Shown here piece after piece: positions 16,983 through 24,575 of a stretch of DNA of 33,238 nucleotides (position 1 is the first letter of the stretch; each line of letters starts with the position of its first letter). The stretch lies in the IMG/VR virus record IMGVR_UViG_3300008450_006804, positions 1 to 33,238 of that record; one strand, 5' to 3'. Under the pieces are notes generated by a model that saw only the letters and a program-made list of their open reading frames with translations, made no database searches and was not told the DNA's origin. Made by a program: the position numbers and the translations under genes. This stretch comes from a virus.

Positions 16983-18151
16983 AGTTCGATAAACTCTGTC
17001 TTGCACCATGGGCGCATGGACTTGTGCATACTGATACAAAGCTAAGACCTTGTTGTCAGTATCCCACATCCAGTAATTACAACTTTACCGAATATAAAGA
17101 ATGGTGGAATAGCGGTCCGATGGTCGCATTGCGAAATGATTTGTTTAACGGTGTCGAACATAAGGGTTGTGCAACTTGTTGGAAAACAGAATCTGTAGGT
17201 AAAGAAAGTCTCAGACTGAGTTATAATAAGTTATTTAAAAAAACTATCAATTTAAAAAAAGTTGTAGAAAGTGAGAATGATAACTTTGTTCTTGATTACC
17301 TTCCCGTAACATGGGATCTAAGATTAGGAAATCTTTGTAACTTAAAATGCGTTATGTGTTCTCCTGTTTTTTCAGATAAGATAGCAGAAGAATATAAACT
17401 CAATGAAAATAAAATTCTTAAATTAAATTTAAAAAATTTTAATAATTCTGAAGACAAAGATATTGTACATAATTGGACTGAAATTGAATCTGGTAAAGAT
17501 TTTTTAAAAGAAATTCAAGCTGACGTCAAGTGGATTAAGTTTCAAGGTGGAGAGCCATTAAGTATTAAATCTATTAGAGAGTTTTTAGAAAATTTAAATA
17601 AAGATTGCGTTGTTGATGTTTGCACTAATGGTACTATAGCCGATGATAATTTTTTAAATACTCTTAAAAAGTTTAAAAAAGTTACTGCTAGTATCAGTTT
17701 AGAATCAGTGTCCGCGGAAAATAATATCATAAGGTATGGATCCGACATTGAAAAAATTTTAAACAACATCGAAAAGTTTAAATTATTGCCCAACCTTGAA
17801 ATACAACTTAATCATGTCATGCAGATTACCAGTATTTCTAATCTAGTAGATATTATTAAGTATGCTGAACAGAATAAGTTTCATTTATCACTAATTCCAT
17901 TGGAGCACCCATCTTTTTTATCACTTAACAGTTGTTCAAAAAAATTCGTAGACAAGTTAATAGACGATGTTAACCAATTGGTTATCAGTCATCCAAAAAA
18001 TCAGTATATTAAATCGTTTTTAATAAAACTTGCAGAACGACACCAATTTAGTTTACAACAAAATAAAAGTCTGTTAGAATATGCAGAATACTTAGATTCT
18101 ATCAGACCGTTAAAGTTTAAACCACTAATTATATCATTTATTGAGGAATAA
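16979..18151 (+). CDS. Radical SAM protein, twitch/SPASM type
   Basis: 390 aa. The central cluster motif is C120xxxC124xxC127 in GNLCNLKCVMC, followed by KFQGGEPL (the GGE motif binding SAM) and a beta/alpha barrel. An N-terminal region with C7, C25, C26, C64 and C67 (LCLAPW, RPCCQY, CATCW) looks like an auxiliary cluster segment seen in twitch-type radical SAM proteins of phages. The substrate is unknown. It belongs to the sugar-type cassette by position. Local sequence is notably richer in A and T than its neighbours, which could reflect separate origin. Confidence 0.85.
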   Translation: MKFDKLCLAPWAHGLVHTDTKLRPCCQYPTSSNYNFTEYKEWWNSGPMVALRNDLFNGVEHKGCATCWKTESVGKESLRLSYNKLFKKTINLKKVVESENDNFVLDYLPVTWDLRLGNLCNLKCVMCSPVFSDKIAEEYKLNENKILKLNLKNFNNSEDKDIVHNWTEIESGKDFLKEIQADVKWIKFQGGEPLSIKSIREFLENLNKDCVVDVCTNGTIADDNFLNTLKKFKKVTASISLESVSAENNIIRYGSDIEKILNNIEKFKLLPNLEIQLNHVMQITSISNLVDIIKYAEQNKFHLSLIPLEHPSFLSLNSCSKKFVDKLIDDVNQLVISHPKNQYIKSFLIKLAERHQFSLQQNKSLLEYAEYLDSIRPLKFKPLIISFIEE

Positions 18152-18152
18152 T

Positions 18153-18596
18153 ATGAATCAAGAAAATCGTGAACAAGCAAATTCTGTTATGAGTCATGCA
18201 GAAAGAAAGATTTGGGTAACTTTTCGCAAAGAAGGAATTCATTGTTATCCAGCGGCAGCAACTGATCCCATGCTAGCAACCGGAGACGAATATGATGTAA
18301 GTTTTCTGGGCTCTCCCCATCGACATATATTTCATTTCAAAGTTTGGATTGATGTGCTACATAATGATCGGGACATAGAATTCATTCAATTTAAACGATG
18401 GTTAGAAAATCTTTACAAAGACGGAACTCTTAAACTTGATTACAAGTCCTGTGAAATGATGTCCGATGATCTTTATATTCAAATTACTGCAAAGCATCCA
18501 GGGAGAGCAGTCTGGATTGAAGTCTCCGAAGACGGTGAAAACGGAGCCCTCATCAAATACGAAACTCACCAACCCATTCAACGTATTAAAATTTAA
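18153..18596 (+). CDS. Conserved phage protein of unknown function
   Basis: 147 aa from ATG 18153, with GAGGA five bases upstream; a TTG at 18141 is in frame but lies before that site. The sequence HAERKIWVTFRKEGIHCYP and PHRHIFHFKVWIDVLHNDRDIEF is typical of a conserved T4-like cyanophage protein with no assigned role, and it is dense in aromatic residues and histidine. Soluble, with no membrane segment. Confidence 0.75.
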   Translation: MNQENREQANSVMSHAERKIWVTFRKEGIHCYPAAATDPMLATGDEYDVSFLGSPHRHIFHFKVWIDVLHNDRDIEFIQFKRWLENLYKDGTLKLDYKSCEMMSDDLYIQITAKHPGRAVWIEVSEDGENGALIKYETHQPIQRIKI

Positions 18597-18607
18597 GGAA
18601 AGTTATA

Positions 18608-18817
18608 ATGGCGCAGCCTAAATACATCGAAAAATATCTTCGCATGAAACCAGAAGTTGATAGAATTTTTGCCGATCTCGATGGTTATCGAGATTATTGC
18701 AGGTTTAATATGTTAAAATTTGACGAGAAGGATTTGTATAAATCTGAACAATATCGCAAATTTGAAAAACATCGTAACTGGCAAAATAGACAGCTCGACA
18801 GACAACTTGATGCTTAA
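18608..18817 (+). CDS. Small charged phage protein
   Basis: 69 aa with AAGGA nine bases before the ATG. It is highly charged and probably helical, rich in Lys, Arg and Asp with YRDYCRFNMLKFDEKDLYK in the middle. It looks like a small conserved protein of T4-like phages; function unknown. The glycosyltransferase gene begins two bases after its stop. Confidence 0.65.
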   Translation: MAQPKYIEKYLRMKPEVDRIFADLDGYRDYCRFNMLKFDEKDLYKSEQYRKFEKHRNWQNRQLDRQLDA

Positions 18818-18819
18818 CG

Positions 18820-19914
18820 ATGTCAAACGTATTTCTAATAGACTTAGAATCTGTTGAAACTAGGTACACTGCTCAATGGAAAAAGCATGTACCTTCTCTT
18901 TTACGAAAGGCAGGACACAATGTTCAAGTTATTTCTGGCCCTACGGATATCCCTAGTGCAACCACTCCTGGTGCTTTTCTTAACTTTGGTGGGACTAATA
19001 TCTATAAGTCTAGTCAAGTTGAACAAATTGGTCGACTATTTTGTGCTGGACGCATTCAAGCTGGCGACCATTTTCTTTTTACTGATGCTTGGCATCCGGG
19101 CATTATAAATCTAAAGTACATGAGTGAGCTGTTGAACATTCCAGTAGTTACACACGGACTATGGCATGCTGGATCGTATGATCCTCAAGACTTCCTCGGA
19201 CGTCTTGTTGGTGCTAAAAGATGGGTCAGACATGCTGAGAAGAGTTTCTTCTACGCATTCGATCACAACTACTTTGCCACAGACTTTCATGTAAAATTAT
19301 TCTTTGACGAATTACTAGAAGATGGCTGGCCTACAGAAAATCCATGGTATGAAGAAGACTTTGCTGAACGCTACGACAGTGGAAAGATTGTACGCTCAGG
19401 CTGGCCCATGGAATATATGGTTGATGTTCTGGAAAACTATAATACTAATCCCAAGCGTGATCTTATTGTGTTCCCGCATCGCATTGCACCTGAGAAACAA
19501 GTCGAGATCTTTCGTGACTTGGCTAAACAATTACCCCAGTATGAGTTTGTTGTCTGCCAGGATCAGCAATTAAGCAAACATGAATATCACAAGTTGTTAG
19601 GCCGTGCTAAGATTGTGTTTAGTTGCAGTCTTCAGGAAACTTTAGGTATAGGTTGTTACGAAGGTGCGCTAGTGGATGCCATTCCAATGGTGCCCGACAG
19701 GTTAAGCTATAAAGAAATGTATCCCGATATTTTTAAATATCCGTCGCACTGGACTGAAAGTTGGGATCAATATATCACTAATCGGTCTAATCTGTGTTTT
19801 GCTATTATGCAACATATGGATCATTATGAAAATCGATTGCCACAATTAAAAGTCTTGTCAAAGCATCTAACTGATAATTTTTTTAGTGCAAATGAACTCC
19901 TTAAACGCATTTGA
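18820..19914 (+). CDS. GT-B fold glycosyltransferase
   Basis: 364 aa. The C-terminal half has the group 1 glycosyltransferase pattern: DLIVFPHRIAPEKQVEIF, YEFVVCQDQQ, and SLQETLGIGCYEGALVDAIP with the acidic E of the nucleotide-sugar site. The N-terminal half (GHNVQVISGP, FTDAWHPG) fits the acceptor domain. Substrate unknown: cell-surface glycan, virion protein or modified DNA base are all possible. Position between the DpdA-like gene and folE makes a DNA role worth testing. Confidence 0.75.
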   Translation: MSNVFLIDLESVETRYTAQWKKHVPSLLRKAGHNVQVISGPTDIPSATTPGAFLNFGGTNIYKSSQVEQIGRLFCAGRIQAGDHFLFTDAWHPGIINLKYMSELLNIPVVTHGLWHAGSYDPQDFLGRLVGAKRWVRHAEKSFFYAFDHNYFATDFHVKLFFDELLEDGWPTENPWYEEDFAERYDSGKIVRSGWPMEYMVDVLENYNTNPKRDLIVFPHRIAPEKQVEIFRDLAKQLPQYEFVVCQDQQLSKHEYHKLLGRAKIVFSCSLQETLGIGCYEGALVDAIPMVPDRLSYKEMYPDIFKYPSHWTESWDQYITNRSNLCFAIMQHMDHYENRLPQLKVLSKHLTDNFFSANELLKRI

Positions 19915-20503
19915 TAGAATTTATCAATTTGAACAAGAATTAGCTGAGTTCACTGGAGCTCCGTACGCAATCATGACTGATTGCTGCACCCACGCCATTG
20001 AGTTATGTTTACGGTATGACAAAGTAAAGACAGTTAGTTTTACGCCTTATACCTACATTAGTATACCCATGCTGATGCATAAACTTGGCATTAATTACAC
20101 ATACTTAAATCACGAATGGCAGCAGTGGGTCGGGGAATATCCTTTCATTAATACTAGAGTTTGGGATAGTGCCAGACGTCTCGAGGAAGGAATGTATCGT
20201 CCCGGAATGATGCAGTGTTTAAGCTTTGGTCATGACAAACCATTGCATATTGGCCGCGGCGGAGCTATTCTGTTAGATGACAAAGCTGCATATGATTCTA
20301 TTATTTTAATGCGCTATGACGGCAGGGACCTAAATAATAGACCATGGACTACTCAAAAAGAGTTCAAGGTCGGCTATCACTACAAGCCAACTCCCGAAGA
20401 AGCAGAATGGGGATTGGCATTAATGAAGGGAATAAGAGTTGACAAACCTGTCCCTAAACATGTAGAATATGCTGATCTAAGGCAATTTACTATTACGGAT
20501 TAA
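19892..20503 (+). CDS. Short DegT/DnrJ/EryC1 aminotransferase-like protein
   Basis: 203 aa from ATG 19892 (a GTG at 19886 is also in frame), against about 370 aa for the family. It begins correctly with FEQELAEFTGAPYAIMTDCCTHAIEL and contains SFGHDKPLHIGRGGAIL, where K116 sits at the PLP Schiff-base lysine. The C-terminal domain that completes the fold is mostly missing. Full-length members transfer an amino group to keto-sugars. The shortened form may be a distinct phage lineage or need a partner. It overlaps the glycosyltransferase end by 23 bases. Confidence 0.75.
   Translation: MNSLNAFDRIYQFEQELAEFTGAPYAIMTDCCTHAIELCLRYDKVKTVSFTPYTYISIPMLMHKLGINYTYLNHEWQQWVGEYPFINTRVWDSARRLEEGMYRPGMMQCLSFGHDKPLHIGRGGAILLDDKAAYDSIILMRYDGRDLNNRPWTTQKEFKVGYHYKPTPEEAEWGLALMKGIRVDKPVPKHVEYADLRQFTITD
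20439..20468 (+). promoter_or_regulatory. Candidate internal promoter for folE
   Basis: TTGACA (20439-20444), 18-base spacer, TAGAAT (20463-20468). It lies within the end of the aminotransferase gene; predicted start about 30 bases before the folE ATG. Confidence 0.35.
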
Positions 20504-20504
20504 T

Positions 20505-21251
20505 ATGACACAAAAAGAAACAGGTTTAGATGCTATGGCAGGTGATGGCGGTTATCGAGAAGAAAAATATCTAGGTAACTATCTTCGAGCTAAAATGAAG
20601 CGAGACGGAAAACGATTCTGGGCCGGTGATAACATTAGTGACTATCTGCACGACAGCGACAAAGAGCACTTAATTAACGAAGCAACAGAAGCTTTTGAAC
20701 TAGTATTGGATCGGTTACTTATCGACCGTGAAACTGATCCTAATAGCAAAGGCACAGCAAGGCGACTTGCAAAAATGTATTTTAATGAAATAATGGCAGG
20801 CCGATATGAATCGCCTCCAGATTGTACAGCATTTCCAAATGACAGTGAGGATAGATATGAAGGCATGTTGGTTGTTCGTAGTGAGTTGCGTAGTATGTGT
20901 AGTCATCATCACCAACCCGTTGCTGGCGTTGCTTATATTGGCATTATTGCCGCTGAGAAACTTATTGGCTTATCGAAGTACACACGTATCGCGCAGTGGT
21001 GTGCAAGACGAGGTACTCTCCAGGAGGAACTTTGTAATGATATTGCTAGGGAAATTCAAAAGGCCACGGGTGCAAAAGATGTAGGTGTTTACATACAAGC
21101 AACTCATGGTTGTTGCGAAAATCGTGGCATCATGGCACATAGCTCGCTGACTCAGACTACTGTGCTCAAAGGTGCTTTTAAGGACGATCCTGGCACTAAG
21201 AAAGAGTTTTTCGACAATATTAAACTACAACAGGACTTTGCACCCCGATAA
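20505..21251 (+). CDS. folE: GTP cyclohydrolase I
   Basis: 248 aa. FolE converts GTP to dihydroneopterin triphosphate, the first step of 7-deazaguanine (and folate) synthesis. Zinc and active-site residues are present: C132-S-H134-H135, GLSKYTRIAQWCARR, and H201-G-C203-C204 with CENRGI following. The N-terminal extension of about 60 residues includes FWAGDNISDYL. With queD, queE and dpdA in the same window it most likely feeds preQ0-type DNA modification rather than folate. It starts one base after the preceding stop. Confidence 0.95.
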   Translation: MTQKETGLDAMAGDGGYREEKYLGNYLRAKMKRDGKRFWAGDNISDYLHDSDKEHLINEATEAFELVLDRLLIDRETDPNSKGTARRLAKMYFNEIMAGRYESPPDCTAFPNDSEDRYEGMLVVRSELRSMCSHHHQPVAGVAYIGIIAAEKLIGLSKYTRIAQWCARRGTLQEELCNDIAREIQKATGAKDVGVYIQATHGCCENRGIMAHSSLTQTTVLKGAFKDDPGTKKEFFDNIKLQQDFAPR

Positions 21252-21268
21252 TTTTTAATAGTAAACAA

Positions 21269-21276
21269 GATAAATA
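21269..21276 (+). promoter_or_regulatory. T4-like late promoter motif GATAAATA
   Basis: GATAAATA matches the NATAAATA late motif of T4-like cyanophages. It lies in the 46-base gap after folE, 21 bases before the ATG at 21298, with AAAGG between. Confidence 0.5.
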
Positions 21277-21297
21277 TCAGATATAAAGGTGATTGAT

Positions 21298-21639
21298 ATG
21301 CAATTTGAATGGAAAGTATTAACTGATGTTAGGGCAGAAAATGGTATTGTGCAGTCTGCGTTGTATGGCTGTTTTTGCAGGGACGGACAGTTTATGAAAG
21401 AGTCACTGAACACCATGACTTTTACACACGATCCAGCTAATTCAGTGCCCTACGATCAAGTAACTAGAGAACTAATTCTGGAATGGATCTTGGCTAACTT
21501 AGGCTCTGCAGAAGTAACTCGTGTGCAAAATTATGTGTCAGATCTAATTACTGCCGAACAAACTTTACATGCAGAACAATTGGCAGCTCGACAAGCAGCA
21601 GAGTCAGTGCCCGCTGAAGATCAAACTACCCAAGAATAA
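21298..21639 (+). CDS. Small conserved phage protein
   Basis: 113 aa from the ATG at 21298, chosen over a GTG at 21289 because AAAGG (21285-21289) is correctly spaced from the ATG. Beta-rich N-terminal half (FEWKVLTDVRAENGIVQSALYG) and an acidic, Ala/Gln-rich helical tail. It resembles small proteins of unknown function in T4-like marine phages. A late-type promoter motif lies just upstream. Confidence 0.7.
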   Translation: MQFEWKVLTDVRAENGIVQSALYGCFCRDGQFMKESLNTMTFTHDPANSVPYDQVTRELILEWILANLGSAEVTRVQNYVSDLITAEQTLHAEQLAARQAAESVPAEDQTTQE

Positions 21640-21669
21640 AGTTATTTCAACTTTAACATCTGTCTTATC

Positions 21670-21703
21670 AAAATTTGAGGATATCTAGCCTCAATTGAAT
21701 TTT
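21670..21703 (+). terminator. Imperfect hairpin, possible terminator or regulatory stem
   Basis: TGAGG (21676-21680) pairs with CCTCA (21689-21693), and outer AAAATT (21670-21675) pairs with AATTTT (21698-21703) across a four-base bulge. The T-rich 3' side would allow weak termination. It fills most of the gap between two small genes. Confidence 0.35.
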
Positions 21704-21721
21704 AATCAAAGGAACCTAATC

Positions 21722-21931
21722 ATGGCAACAAAAACAGTGAGCAAACTCGGCGATAAATTAACAAAAGTAAATGAATCATTTACAATTAATATGTATGACA
21801 ATGGATTCATGGTAGAAGTTGGTGGACGCAATAAAAAAGGCGACTATGTCAATGCTAAAATTTTATGTAACACATTAGATGAAATGCTGGCATTGGTCAA
21901 AGAAGCTGGTGAAATGGACAGGGATAGTTAA
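21722..21931 (+). CDS. Small phage protein of unknown function
   Basis: 69 aa from the ATG at 21722, with AAAGGAA seven bases upstream; an upstream in-frame ATG at 21695 lacks such a site. Compact alpha/beta protein (FTINMYDNGFMVEVGGRNKKG, then a helix LDEMLALVKEAGEM). Function not recognised. Two bases separate it from the next gene. Confidence 0.65.
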   Translation: MATKTVSKLGDKLTKVNESFTINMYDNGFMVEVGGRNKKGDYVNAKILCNTLDEMLALVKEAGEMDRDS

Positions 21932-21933
21932 TC

Positions 21934-22353
21934 ATGGCTGTTTGGAAAATCACTAACTTACATAAAAAGAATGCCGTCGAGCGTCAATTCTGGACTAAGG
22001 ATGGTATCACTGTAACCAAAGACGAAGGGTTTCGATGGGGAACTTGGACCTGCGACAGCGACGAGCGTCCTGACATTGACTTAACTAATCCAGAAGGGTA
22101 CGATGTACTTTGTACAGATTACGATTGGGAAATGGAAGACATGAATGATGGTTGTTGGGTAGAATGGACATTTCCCGATGACATGGATGAAGAAGAACAA
22201 GAACGTATTCAGGCTCTATGGGACGAAGATTGGTACGAAGGCATGGAAAGCGATGGGTGGACTAACGATGACTCTGAACACTGGATTTATGGTCCTATCC
22301 AATTAACAAATGTAGACACAGGCGAAGAATTTTCCGGAGAAAAAGATGACTAA
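21934..22353 (+). CDS. Very acidic, Trp-rich conserved phage protein
   Basis: 139 aa. Asp and Glu dominate, with many tryptophans, for example EGFRWGTWTCDSDERPDIDL and EWTFPDDMDEEEQERI. It resembles a conserved T4-like phage protein known only as hypothetical. The charge density would suit a DNA-mimic inhibitor of a DNA-binding host protein, but nothing in the sequence proves that. It overlaps the next gene by eight bases. Confidence 0.7.
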   Translation: MAVWKITNLHKKNAVERQFWTKDGITVTKDEGFRWGTWTCDSDERPDIDLTNPEGYDVLCTDYDWEMEDMNDGCWVEWTFPDDMDEEEQERIQALWDEDWYEGMESDGWTNDDSEHWIYGPIQLTNVDTGEEFSGEKDD

Positions 22354-22627
22354 CTGGTTAAGAAAAAAACTTAAAAACTTTTTATATCCCGATAATGAAG
22401 CAGAATTAGTTCCTTCTAGACTGTCAGTAACCAGTGGCGATGACATTCAGGAAGATAACACTCTAAGATTCACTGTAACTCCTGCCAGAGGAGGAATCAT
22501 TGTATCTGTTCGAAATTATAATAGAAAAAGAGACACTTCGGAAAATACTGTTCACGTTATTCACGACGATGAAGATGTTGCAAAGCATGTGTCCGAAATT
22601 GTCAGTCTGAGTCTGTTACGTAATTGA
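22346..22627 (+). CDS. Small phage protein of unknown function
   Basis: 93 aa. Basic amphipathic N-terminus (WLRKKLKNFLYP) followed by a beta-rich part (LRFTVTPARGGIIVSVRNY) and a C-terminal helix. The start overlaps the acidic protein's end. No known family recognised. Confidence 0.6.
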   Translation: MTNWLRKKLKNFLYPDNEAELVPSRLSVTSGDDIQEDNTLRFTVTPARGGIIVSVRNYNRKRDTSENTVHVIHDDEDVAKHVSEIVSLSLLRN

Positions 22628-22652
22628 CAATAATTAAAATATTCAGTAAAAT
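22624..22652 (+). promoter_or_regulatory. Sigma70-type promoter for the cupin gene
   Basis: TTGACA (22624-22629, perfect), 17-base spacer, TAAAAT (22647-22652). Predicted start near 22659, giving a 25-base leader with AAGGA before the ATG at 22684. Confidence 0.65.
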
Positions 22653-22683
22653 ATCACAGTAATGTTTTATTGAAGGATGCATC

Positions 22684-23133
22684 ATGCTACTTAAATTACT
22701 TGAACGTTTTGACCGAAAACGTATTGTAATGGATCGTGTTAACGACGAACCATATCTAGAACGATACTATTTGTTTCTTAAAGACCGAAAGCGTTTTCCT
22801 TTCAATGTATTTTTGCATAAATTTCTAAAGTCAGACCCTGATGATGTTCATGATCACCCTTGGCCTTACTTCACTTTGATTCTTCGCGGTGGATATTGGG
22901 AATGGATTCCTCAGTTTAATTCAAAAGGCGAAAAAGTTGGAGAGCTGTCTGTATGGCGAGGACCAGGTCATTTCAGAATTTGTAAAGCAACTAGTTATCA
23001 CAGAATCGAACTTGACCCAACTGTAACTTGCTGGACTTTATTTTGCCCGGGCCCACAACAAAAAGACTGGGGCTTTCTGAGCAAAGGTCAATGGGTGCAG
23101 TGGGAACAATACTTAGCCAGTAGAGCAAAATGA
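22684..23133 (+). CDS. Cupin-fold phage protein
   Basis: 149 aa. DDVHDHPWPYFTLILRGGYWEW carries the HxH of cupin motif 1 followed by the typical strand and Gly-rich turn, and YHRIEL provides the motif 2 histidine, so a metal-binding beta barrel is likely. The sequence has many aromatic residues. Substrate unknown. It has its own promoter and AAGGA site and overlaps the next gene (ATGA). Confidence 0.75.
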   Translation: MLLKLLERFDRKRIVMDRVNDEPYLERYYLFLKDRKRFPFNVFLHKFLKSDPDDVHDHPWPYFTLILRGGYWEWIPQFNSKGEKVGELSVWRGPGHFRICKATSYHRIELDPTVTCWTLFCPGPQQKDWGFLSKGQWVQWEQYLASRAK

Positions 23134-23468
23134 TAGCATTACCTCCAGGTTGCACTGTAGTATATCCTATATGGATAGACATCAATAGTTTAACTAAAAA
23201 TATAATTGATTGGTACGAACAAATTGGTGGTCGACAAAAAGTTGATACATATTGGAATCATCGCGGGCATGAACATTCTAATGTATATGTAGCATACGGT
23301 CGTGGCAAATGGTGCCATCATCATCAAAACGGCGAAGGCGGCACCAGGTTGCATTTTAACGGAGAAGATGCTAGTATTGCATCTATGTTTATTATAAAAT
23401 TTTTAGACAGCGTAATTAATCACAATCTTAAAGAACACATGGAAAGAATAGAAAATGAATATTACTAA
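23130..23468 (+). CDS. His-rich phage protein of unknown function
   Basis: 112 aa, ATGA overlap with the cupin gene. Several histidines cluster (WNHRGHEHSNVYV, KWCHHHQNGEGG), suggesting metal binding or simply a conserved loop. The C-terminal half is helical. It overlaps the phosphoribosyltransferase gene by 14 bases. No family recognised. Confidence 0.6.
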   Translation: MIALPPGCTVVYPIWIDINSLTKNIIDWYEQIGGRQKVDTYWNHRGHEHSNVYVAYGRGKWCHHHQNGEGGTRLHFNGEDASIASMFIIKFLDSVINHNLKEHMERIENEYY

Positions 23469-23976
23469 TAAAGAATATCAAGGTCTTGTTGCAAAGATTT
23501 GTAGAGATATTGCTAACAGTGGTTGGCGCCCAGATTACATTGTGGGCATGGTACAAGGTGGTATTGTACCGGCTGTAATGATTGGTAATTATTTTAATAT
23601 TCCAGTGAACACTTTAAGCAAAAAAGAAAGTAACTTGTGGATGGCCGAGGATGCATTCGGTTACGTGACAGCAACGACTACTCCGAGACCCACTGATGCA
23701 ATTACCACAGATCCCAGTACACGCAAAAACATTTTGATTGTCAATGATATTAATGATACAGGCAGGACAATTAATAATTTGATGGAAGACTGGCGTTCTG
23801 GATGTTTACCCAGCGACCCAGCCTGGAAAGACATTTGGAACAACAATGTTAAGTTTGCGGTGATTTATGATAATGTCAGTAGCAAATCAAAAGTTACCGT
23901 AGATTTCTGCGGAGAAGAAATCTCTAAGAGCAAAAAAGAACGTATGGTATTTCCTTACGAGAATTGGTGGAGATAA
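23455..23976 (+). CDS. Phosphoribosyltransferase
   Basis: 173 aa. The PRPP-binding loop is N97-D98-I-N-D101-T102-G103-R-T, preceded by hydrophobic ILIV, and an upstream YIVGMVQGGIVPAVMIG supplies the pyrophosphate loop of type I enzymes. It is most like hypoxanthine/xanthine-type PRTases. It could salvage purines or handle a modified base; the neighbour queD makes a link to 7-deazaguanine metabolism possible but unproven. The stop codon is embedded in a late promoter motif. Confidence 0.85.
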   Translation: MNITNKEYQGLVAKICRDIANSGWRPDYIVGMVQGGIVPAVMIGNYFNIPVNTLSKKESNLWMAEDAFGYVTATTTPRPTDAITTDPSTRKNILIVNDINDTGRTINNLMEDWRSGCLPSDPAWKDIWNNNVKFAVIYDNVSSKSKVTVDFCGEEISKSKKERMVFPYENWWR

Positions 23977-23979
23977 ATA
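23972..23979 (+). promoter_or_regulatory. T4-like late promoter motif GATAAATA before queD
   Basis: GATAAATA overlaps the end of the phosphoribosyltransferase gene. A start about six bases downstream (near 23985) would place the queD leader aptamer at the extreme 5' end of the transcript. Confidence 0.5.
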
Positions 23980-23986
23980 CTTGCTC

Positions 23987-24030
23987 AGAGGACTTTAGGC
24001 ATTCATCCCTCTATAAAAATTCTGCATGCC
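23987..24030 (+). promoter_or_regulatory. preQ1-I-like riboswitch aptamer in the queD leader
   Basis: P1 stem AGAGG (23987-23991) pairs with CCTCT (24008-24012). A single C (24007) sits before the 3' strand, as does the ligand-pairing C in preQ1-I, and the A-rich tail ATAAAAA follows (24013-24019), identical to the Bacillus subtilis aptamer as I remember it. Downstream bases pair back into the loop: TAG with CTG (24022-24024), or a 5-bp GGCAT (23998-24002) with ATGCC (24026-24030), giving an H-type pseudoknot. The loop between the two P1 strands is longer than in the classical type, so it may be a variant. It lies 34 bases before queD. Confidence 0.6.
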
Positions 24031-24063
24031 ATCAAACTTGCTACCTAATAAAGGAGACTAGAG

Positions 24064-24570
24064 ATGGCAAATCTACAACCCGTACTTTACAAGTACACAT
24101 CAACAAAAGAATATCACGACGCTTTTCCTTGTGCTTACAGACAATGGCGTGCGGATAGTCACTGTAATTTAATTCACGGTTACAGTTTTTCAATGAAGTT
24201 TTATTTTGGCACCGACGATTTAGATGTCCGTAACTGGGCAGCGGACTACGGTGGATTAAAAGAACTTAAAAAGACATTAGAAGATCAATTTGATCATACG
24301 CTTATCGTAGCACAAGATGACCCAGACATGGAGACATTTAAATTGTTACAGGAAAAGAATATGGCTAAGATTGTTGTATTACCCAAGCTAGGCTGTGAGG
24401 GACTTAGTGACATGCTCTACAAGTATGTCAATGGCGTTTATATCCCAGAGATGTGGGGACCAGGCGAAGCTGCACGTTTGTGGTGCTATCGTGTTGAAGT
24501 TCGCGAAACACAAAGCAACATGGCGTATCGCGAAGGCCACCGTGAATGGAACGAAGACCTATTTGCATAA
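24064..24570 (+). CDS. queD: 6-carboxytetrahydropterin synthase (QueD-like)
   Basis: 168 aa, AAGGAG at 24051-24056 before the ATG. QueD turns dihydroneopterin triphosphate into 6-carboxytetrahydropterin. Visible are H18 (first zinc His), C34 (catalytic Cys), H38-G-Y40 and the catalytic F-D77-H78. In E. coli QueD the segment is HGH, so the third zinc His is Tyr here; some phage and bacterial relatives have this HGY form. The length is above E. coli QueD (about 120). It feeds QueE, 1.3 kb downstream, and has a riboswitch-like leader. Confidence 0.9.
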   Translation: MANLQPVLYKYTSTKEYHDAFPCAYRQWRADSHCNLIHGYSFSMKFYFGTDDLDVRNWAADYGGLKELKKTLEDQFDHTLIVAQDDPDMETFKLLQEKNMAKIVVLPKLGCEGLSDMLYKYVNGVYIPEMWGPGEAARLWCYRVEVRETQSNMAYREGHREWNEDLFA

Positions 24571-24575
24571 TCAAA

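Noticed and set aside
17971-17984. 14-bp palindrome TAACCAATTGGTTA in the radical SAM gene
   Set aside because: About two perfect palindromes of this length are expected by chance in a window of this size.
23981-24017. TTGCTC and TATAAA in the queD leader read as a promoter
   Set aside because: The spacing is about 25 bases, too long for sigma70; the riboswitch-like fold explains the TATAAA better.
24546-24548. ATG at 24546 as start of the small membrane protein
   Set aside because: It lies 25 bases inside queD; TTG 24576 just after the queD stop gives a more sensible N-terminus.
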